From assembly GCF_019977755.1 (NCBI RefSeq), contig NZ_AP025144.1:930001-994000 (forward strand): DNA of 64,000 bases, written 5' to 3'. Below the pieces are notes generated by a model. That model was not told the DNA's origin, did not search any database, and saw only the letters and a list, made by a program, of their open reading frames with translations. Positions 60,172 through 64,000 of the stretch are shown piece by piece. Source of the DNA: Vibrio penaeicida (lineage in GTDB: Bacteria > Pseudomonadota > Gammaproteobacteria > Enterobacterales > Vibrionaceae). The position numbers and the translations under genes were made by a program. The stretch's first letter is position 1. The number at the start of each line of letters is the position of its first letter.

Positions 60172-60511
60172 ACTCATTATTGCTTTTGTCGAAGAAAGCA
60201 AAACAGATGTGGTTCTTGATGCTGCTCGCGGCGCGGGTGCTACTGGAGCAACAGTAATTAATCACGCAAGGGGAGAAGGTGTTAATAAGAAACGCACTTT
60301 CCTTGGGCTGATATTAGAGGTTCAAAAAGATGTCCTCTTGTTTGTTGTCGAAGAACATTTGTCTCGCCATATATTAGAAAAAATCAGTGAAGTTGGTGAG
60401 TTTGATGAAGCATCGGGGCAGGGGATTGCGGTGCAAATTGATGTCGAAGATGCGGTTGGGGTCGCGCATCAAGTTGAAACCTTAACCAGTGTGGTAGAGG
60501 AAAAGTTATGA
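60161..60511 (+). CDS. PII-like signalling protein of the DUF1538 operon
   Basis: 116 residues from the ATG at 60161, with AAGGAGAAAG ahead. The fold pattern ([40 protein letters not shown]) is that of PII proteins. The loop corresponding to the T-loop has no tyrosine, and the protein has none at all, so GlnB-type uridylylation is impossible. It may gate the transporter by nucleotide binding. Confidence 0.75.
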   Translation: MRFKLIIAFVEESKTDVVLDAARGAGATGATVINHARGEGVNKKRTFLGLILEVQKDVLLFVVEEHLSRHILEKISEVGEFDEASGQGIAVQIDVEDAVGVAHQVETLTSVVEEKL

Positions 60512-60915
60512 GTATGCAGGTGATGATTCAAGTCAGAGAAGTAATGTCGAATTCCTATGTCATTGTGGATGGCTTGACGACAGTTCAGGAAGCGATTCAT
60601 TTGGCAAAAGAGCACCAAGTAAAAGCGTTGCTGGTGGATAAACGGTATGAAGACGATGAATACGGCATCGTGTTAATGAACGATATCGCCAAACGCGTTT
60701 TGGCGCAAAACCGCTCGCCAGAGCGTACAAATATCTATGAGATTATGACGAAACCAGCCTTGTCGGTAAAGCCAACAATGAACGTGAAATACTGCGCTAG
60801 GTTGTTTGAACGCTTTGGCATTAGTCGAGCTCCCGTAGTGGAAGACGGGAAGGTAATCGGTATGGTTAGTTACAACAACATTGTCATCAATGGTATGTCA
60901 AAGCTGTCTAGCTAA
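60508..60915 (+). CDS. CBS-pair protein of the DUF1538 operon
   Basis: 135 residues with two CBS motifs (~8-62, VREVMSNSYVIVDGLTTVQEAIHLAKEHQVKALLV; ~74-132, YEIMTKPALSVKPTMNVKYCARLFERFGISRAPVV). CBS pairs bind adenine nucleotides and often control ion transport. ATGA overlap with the PII-like gene; last gene of the operon. Confidence 0.85.
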   Translation: MSMQVMIQVREVMSNSYVIVDGLTTVQEAIHLAKEHQVKALLVDKRYEDDEYGIVLMNDIAKRVLAQNRSPERTNIYEIMTKPALSVKPTMNVKYCARLFERFGISRAPVVEDGKVIGMVSYNNIVINGMSKLSS

Positions 60916-60990
60916 ATACTGAGGCGGCCAAGTCATAACATCTTCCTAGCAAAATAGGCTCAATTAAGTATAGAATCCCCTGGCTTATTG

Positions 60991-61015
60991 TGGGTTTAGG
61001 GCATGCCTAAACCCA
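60991..61015. terminator. Hairpin between the DUF1538 operon and yfcE
   Basis: TGGGTTTAGG (60991-61000), GCATG, CCTAAACCCA (61006-61015). There is no T-run, so termination is uncertain. Confidence 0.5.
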
Positions 61016-61023
61016 ATATTTAA

Positions 61024-61066
61024 ATGGGAAAGCTGACTAATGGGTAAGCTGTTACATGGTAAAGCT
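61024..61066 (+). repeat. Three 16-bp repeats at the yfcE start
   Basis: ATGGGAAAGCT (61024), ATGGGTAAGCT (61040) and ATGGTAAAGCT (61056) recur every 16 bp, directly before the ATG at 61067. Each brings an ATG; only those at 61040 and 61067 are in the yfcE frame. Confidence 0.6.
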
Positions 61067-61612
61067 ATGAAGCTATTTTTTGCCTCAGACATACACGGTT
61101 GCGAACATGCGACCAATAAAGTCATTGATGCGTACTTGAAATCGGGTGCGGACCATTTCATTTTGTTGGGTGATACTCTAAGCCACGGTCCTAGGAATCC
61201 AATTCCAGAAGGCTACAACCCTCCAGAGGTGGCGAGAAAGCTAAACGAGTACGCTCAGCACATCATTTCCGTCAGAGGTAATTGCGATAGTGAAGTGGAT
61301 CAAATGCTGCTTTCTTTCCCAATGATGATGGATTATTCATGGGTGCTGCTAGAAAGTGGCAAGCGACTGTTTTTGACGCATGGGCATTTGTTCAATACCA
61401 ATAAGCGTCCGCTACTGAGAGACGGTGATATTCTTTGTCATGGGCATACTCATATACCCATTGCAGAATTAGATAATGGGGTCATTGTGTTTAACCCAGG
61501 TAGCGCCACTTTTCCTCGAGATGGATTCAAAGCCAGTTACGGGCTTTATGATAGCGGAGTATTGTCGGTGTTCACCTTCGATGGAGAGCAAATCGCTCAG
61601 TGCAACGTTTAG
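61067..61612 (+). CDS. yfcE: YfcE-like phosphodiesterase
   Basis: 181 residues from the ATG at 61067 (MKLFFASDIHG), where the family begins; the ATG at 61040 would add nine residues. Metal-binding motifs of calcineurin-type phosphoesterases are visible: DIHG, GDTLSHGPRN, GNCD and HGHTHIP. Ends four bases before a convergent gene. Confidence 0.9.
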   Translation: MKLFFASDIHGCEHATNKVIDAYLKSGADHFILLGDTLSHGPRNPIPEGYNPPEVARKLNEYAQHIISVRGNCDSEVDQMLLSFPMMMDYSWVLLESGKRLFLTHGHLFNTNKRPLLRDGDILCHGHTHIPIAELDNGVIVFNPGSATFPRDGFKASYGLYDSGVLSVFTFDGEQIAQCNV

Positions 61613-61615
61613 GTG

Positions 61616-61894
61616 TTACTTAGAGTCGGAATGACCCAGATCTCTTTCTGGGTCAATAACATCGCGAACTTTCTGTTTGAGTATCTTTGCTTCTGGGAAG
61701 CCTCCATCTTGCTTCCTTTCCCAAATTATATTTCCATTACAATGAATTTCGAAGCGCCCACCAGTATCGGGGTGCAGAGAAACCGTTTCGATTTCTTCGC
61801 TGAACGTATGCAGTAGTTCTTGGCTTAGCCATGTGGATCGTAACATCCAATTACACTGTCGGCAGTAGTAAATATCTATGATGGCTTTTTTCAT
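61616..61894 (-). CDS. SelT/SelW/SelH-family thioredoxin-like protein
   Basis: 92 residues (MKKAIIDIYYCRQCNWMLRSTWLSQELLHTF...), with CxxC at C11-C14 where selenoproteins W have CxxU; this is the cysteine form. Likely a redox protein of unknown partner. It lies just after the TauE/SafE gene in the same direction. Confidence 0.85.
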   Translation of the reverse strand: MKKAIIDIYYCRQCNWMLRSTWLSQELLHTFSEEIETVSLHPDTGGRFEIHCNGNIIWERKQDGGFPEAKILKQKVRDVIDPERDLGHSDSK

Positions 61895-61904
61895 GGCTCG
61901 CTCC

Positions 61905-62699
61905 TTAAAGCGCTGAATAAATGAGTTTAAGGCTGACTAAAATGGTCAGAACTTCGAAGGCTAATTTGATGACAGAATTAGGAAGCCGCCGCGTTGCAAT
62001 AGCACCAAGCCATCCACCTAAAAAAGAACTCAGTAATAAGATTGGTACCCACGCCCAATGTGGGGCAACACCAACTTGAACGATGGCGACTGCTCCAATT
62101 CCATTCCAAAACAGCCCAACACAAACCAGAGTGAGGGCGACCGCTTGTTTATAGCTGAATCCAAACCATCGAACGAGAAACAAGGTAACGACTAAACCAG
62201 AGCCTGCCGTCAACGATCCATTAAATATGCCGAGAAGAAAAAGCGCACCGCCGCCAATTATCCACCCACGGTGATCTCTGTGGGTGGGAATCTCTTCTTT
62301 TCCCATGTTTTTTTTAACACGAGAATAAATACCAAGAGATAAAATGATGATACCTAACAAAAGCTCTCCAGCTTTGCCAGGCAACATAACTACAACGTAT
62401 GCTCCAACAACCACGCCGAAGCAGCCTGTAATGACAAGATAGCTTGCCAGTTTTAAATCAAATTGCCTCGCTTTGAGGTGAGAAAAAGCAGCGCCTAATC
62501 CCATAGCAACGGTGGCAATCTTGTGCGTCGCTAATGCGGTTTGGAAGTTTAATCCAAGAAAAATAAGCAGTGGGAACTGAAGCAAGCCAGCTCCACCACC
62601 AGCAATAGAAGAGAGAGTGCTGGCAGTTAACGAGCCAACAAATAGGTAAGCGGTTTGTATCCAGTCCATAGCCATATCAAGAAAAGGGAGACATTCCAT
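61905..62699 (-). CDS. TauE/SafE (TSUP) membrane transporter
   Basis: 264 residues with about eight hydrophobic segments and the family motifs GGGAGLLQFPLLIFLGLNFQTALATHKIAT and NGSLTAGSGLVVTLFLVRWFGFSYKQA. The family exports sulfite, sulfoacetate or related anions. Start at 62699 is used although GGGAGG sits only one base away; a later ATG is possible. 15 bp after toxS. Confidence 0.85.
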   Translation of the reverse strand: MECLPFLDMAMDWIQTAYLFVGSLTASTLSSIAGGGAGLLQFPLLIFLGLNFQTALATHKIATVAMGLGAAFSHLKARQFDLKLASYLVITGCFGVVVGAYVVVMLPGKAGELLLGIIILSLGIYSRVKKNMGKEEIPTHRDHRGWIIGGGALFLLGIFNGSLTAGSGLVVTLFLVRWFGFSYKQAVALTLVCVGLFWNGIGAVAIVQVGVAPHWAWVPILLLSSFLGGWLGAIATRRLPNSVIKLAFEVLTILVSLKLIYSAL

Positions 62700-62714
62700 G
62701 CCTCCCTTTGAAAG

Positions 62715-63257
62715 TTAGTGAGAATATAAAACCGTGGAGCCATGATCTAAGCTGGTCATCAACAGGGCTTTCGCGTTAATAATTTCAACTCGTCTACTCT
62801 GCTGCGCGTCCATCTTGAAGATTTGAGTGATGACTTTGAGTTGCTTATTCGTAAAATCTTCACCCTGGTTTGAAGAGATATCTTTAAACTCATTTGGCTC
62901 GATCAGTAGGTAGTTATCACTCAGTTCCCAAGAACCATTTTCCGAGACATTAATAGTGGAAGAGGTTTGTTTTTCATGGGTTCCTGTGTACAAGTTAATT
63001 CGTGATACTCGCAGGTACGTTCCATTTGGTAAGTATTTTACATTGGAATCAATGGTCGCTTTACGTAATGGTCCTATGACTTCATCTTGCTCAGTGTCTG
63101 ACTCAATAAACAAACGAGTGACCATGCGCGATTGCCACTCGCGAGACGTGAGTACGTTTTCAACCTTTGCGCCGAATTGTGTGTATATCCAAACACTGGT
63201 CAGTACAGACACAATCAGCATGACAATCGCGATTTTCAGATTTTTAGACATATTCAT
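62715..63257 (-). CDS. toxS: ToxS, ToxR stabiliser
   Basis: 180 residues with one N-terminal membrane segment (IAIVMLIVSVLTSVWIYTQF) and a periplasmic body. It binds the ToxR periplasmic domain and protects it. The ATG overlaps the toxR stop (TAATG), the standard arrangement. Confidence 0.93.
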   Translation of the reverse strand: MNMSKNLKIAIVMLIVSVLTSVWIYTQFGAKVENVLTSREWQSRMVTRLFIESDTEQDEVIGPLRKATIDSNVKYLPNGTYLRVSRINLYTGTHEKQTSSTINVSENGSWELSDNYLLIEPNEFKDISSNQGEDFTNKQLKVITQIFKMDAQQSRRVEIINAKALLMTSLDHGSTVLYSH

Positions 63258-64000
63258 TAGTTACACACCTGAGCAAAATCCGGTTTAGTAGAAAAAATAC
63301 GCAATGTAACGTTTTCGCTAGAATAATTGATCGAGTGAATATAGTTCAAAATGATTTGACCATTCTGACCACCAGTCGCGATAACTTGTACCGGTGACAA
63401 ATCCCCTTCGTGCCTTGCTGCGTAGTGTTCGATACACTGCTCAATATTAGGCAAGGATTGAGCCATACTAGGGTGGTTCTCCGGCATTCTTACCGGAATA
63501 CCACTCACTTCTGAAATGGTCACAAATGTTGATGGTTTTTCCTGAGTACCAAAAAATGTAAGTACCGGAACTAAAATAGCCAAGAATGCAGCAACCCAAA
63601 GAAGTTTACTTGGTTTCTTCTTAGTAAGCGGGGTGTCAGATGGAGTCGGCGGTGTGCTTTCATTGTCATCACGGATTTCTATTTGTACCACCGATTCTGT
63701 ATCGGTGGCTTCTGGCTGTTCCAATTGCGGAGCTGCCACGTCAGTCGGTTCTGAAATTTCATCACCACTTGCAGAAGGTGCACTTCGCTCAACCGATGAA
63801 ATCAGTTGGTAGCCTCTTTTGGGCACCGTTTTTACAAATTGAGGTGATTTAGTGGAGTCTTTCAGCATCTTTCTTAACGTGGAGATTGCCTGAGTGAGAC
63901 TCGAGTCATCGACCTGAAATCCTTGGTCTTGCCATACATATTCGTGTAACTGCTGACGAGTAATAACCTCGTTTGGTCTTTCCGACAGCATCAGCAAAAT
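63257..64000 (-). CDS. toxR: ToxR transmembrane regulator (5' end outside window)
   Basis: At least 247 residues visible; the start lies beyond the right edge, since family members have about 45 residues before LLMLSERPNEVITR. The rest of the winged-helix domain (TLRKMLKDSTKSPQFVKTVPKRGYQL) is followed by a variable acidic linker, a membrane segment (LLWVAAFLAILVPVLTFFG) and a periplasmic domain with the two conserved cysteines (IEQCIEH, FAQVCN). Controls porin genes in vibrios. Confidence 0.95.
   Translation of the reverse strand: MLLMLSERPNEVITRQQLHEYVWQDQGFQVDDSSLTQAISTLRKMLKDSTKSPQFVKTVPKRGYQLISSVERSAPSASGDEISEPTDVAAPQLEQPEATDTESVVQIEIRDDNESTPPTPSDTPLTKKKPSKLLWVAAFLAILVPVLTFFGTQEKPSTFVTISEVSGIPVRMPENHPSMAQSLPNIEQCIEHYAARHEGDLSPVQVIATGGQNGQIILNYIHSINYSSENVTLRIFSTKPDFAQVCN

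Overview
The window looks like a chromosomal segment of a Vibrio (family Vibrionaceae). The evidence is the gene set and order: recQ-family helicase; proS-trmO; gltX; the polar-flagellum block flgT/flgOP, flgNMA, cheVR, flgBCDEFGHIJKL and a flagellin; crr-ptsI-ptsH-cysK-cysZ-zipA-ligA-porin; qmcA/nfeD; cnoX; and toxS-toxR at the right edge. Genes at both ends (the helicase on the left, toxR on the right) are cut by the window. The species cannot be fixed from the sequence alone.

Layout. 1-9.2 kb: helicase, a Gre-like factor, an exported DUF2884 protein, a large multidomain secreted chitinase, an SNF-type sodium symporter, small DUF4250/YaeP proteins and a YebE/TerB-like protein. 9.2-20 kb: proS-trmO, the zinc-independent ribosomal protein pair L31B/L36B behind Zur-like and Fur-like operators, an AbgT transporter, a copper module (DUF411 protein and CopA, with a textbook CueR promoter), gltX with a structured leader, and an uncharacterised gene. 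20-22.7 kb: azurin, then a short accessory-looking stretch (phospholipase D-like protein, frameshifted Imm11-like gene, short TGCTACAT repeats) ending at a tRNA-Arg(CCU). 22.7-41.4 kb: flagellar and chemotaxis genes, with recognisable sigma-54 sites ahead of flgB, flgF, flgK and the flagellin, a sigma-28 site ahead of flgMN, and a leader with three hairpins on the flagellin. 41.9-52 kb: PTS phosphorelay, cysteine synthesis, division and ligase genes, and a porin with a very long AT-rich upstream region. 52-64 kb: a DUF2057 protein, CueR, NfeD/QmcA, CnoX, a possible 20-residue membrane peptide, SDR and YfcH-like enzymes, a four-gene DUF1538 pair/PII-like/CBS operon, YfcE, a SelW-like protein, a TauE/SafE transporter and toxSR.

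How the genes connect. CopA, the DUF411 protein, CueR and azurin together give this 64 kb a clear copper-handling theme; CueR at 53.1 kb very probably controls the copA promoter at 17.5 kb. The flagellar genes form a hierarchy whose promoter classes can be read directly. The least-explained items are the DUF1538/PII-like/CBS operon, the six-copy 17-bp repeat at 1.83-1.92 kb, the TATACCCAAG inverted-repeat elements scattered over the window, the 20-codon ORF at 56.0 kb, and the orphan immunity-like gene broken by a frameshift beside the tRNA.
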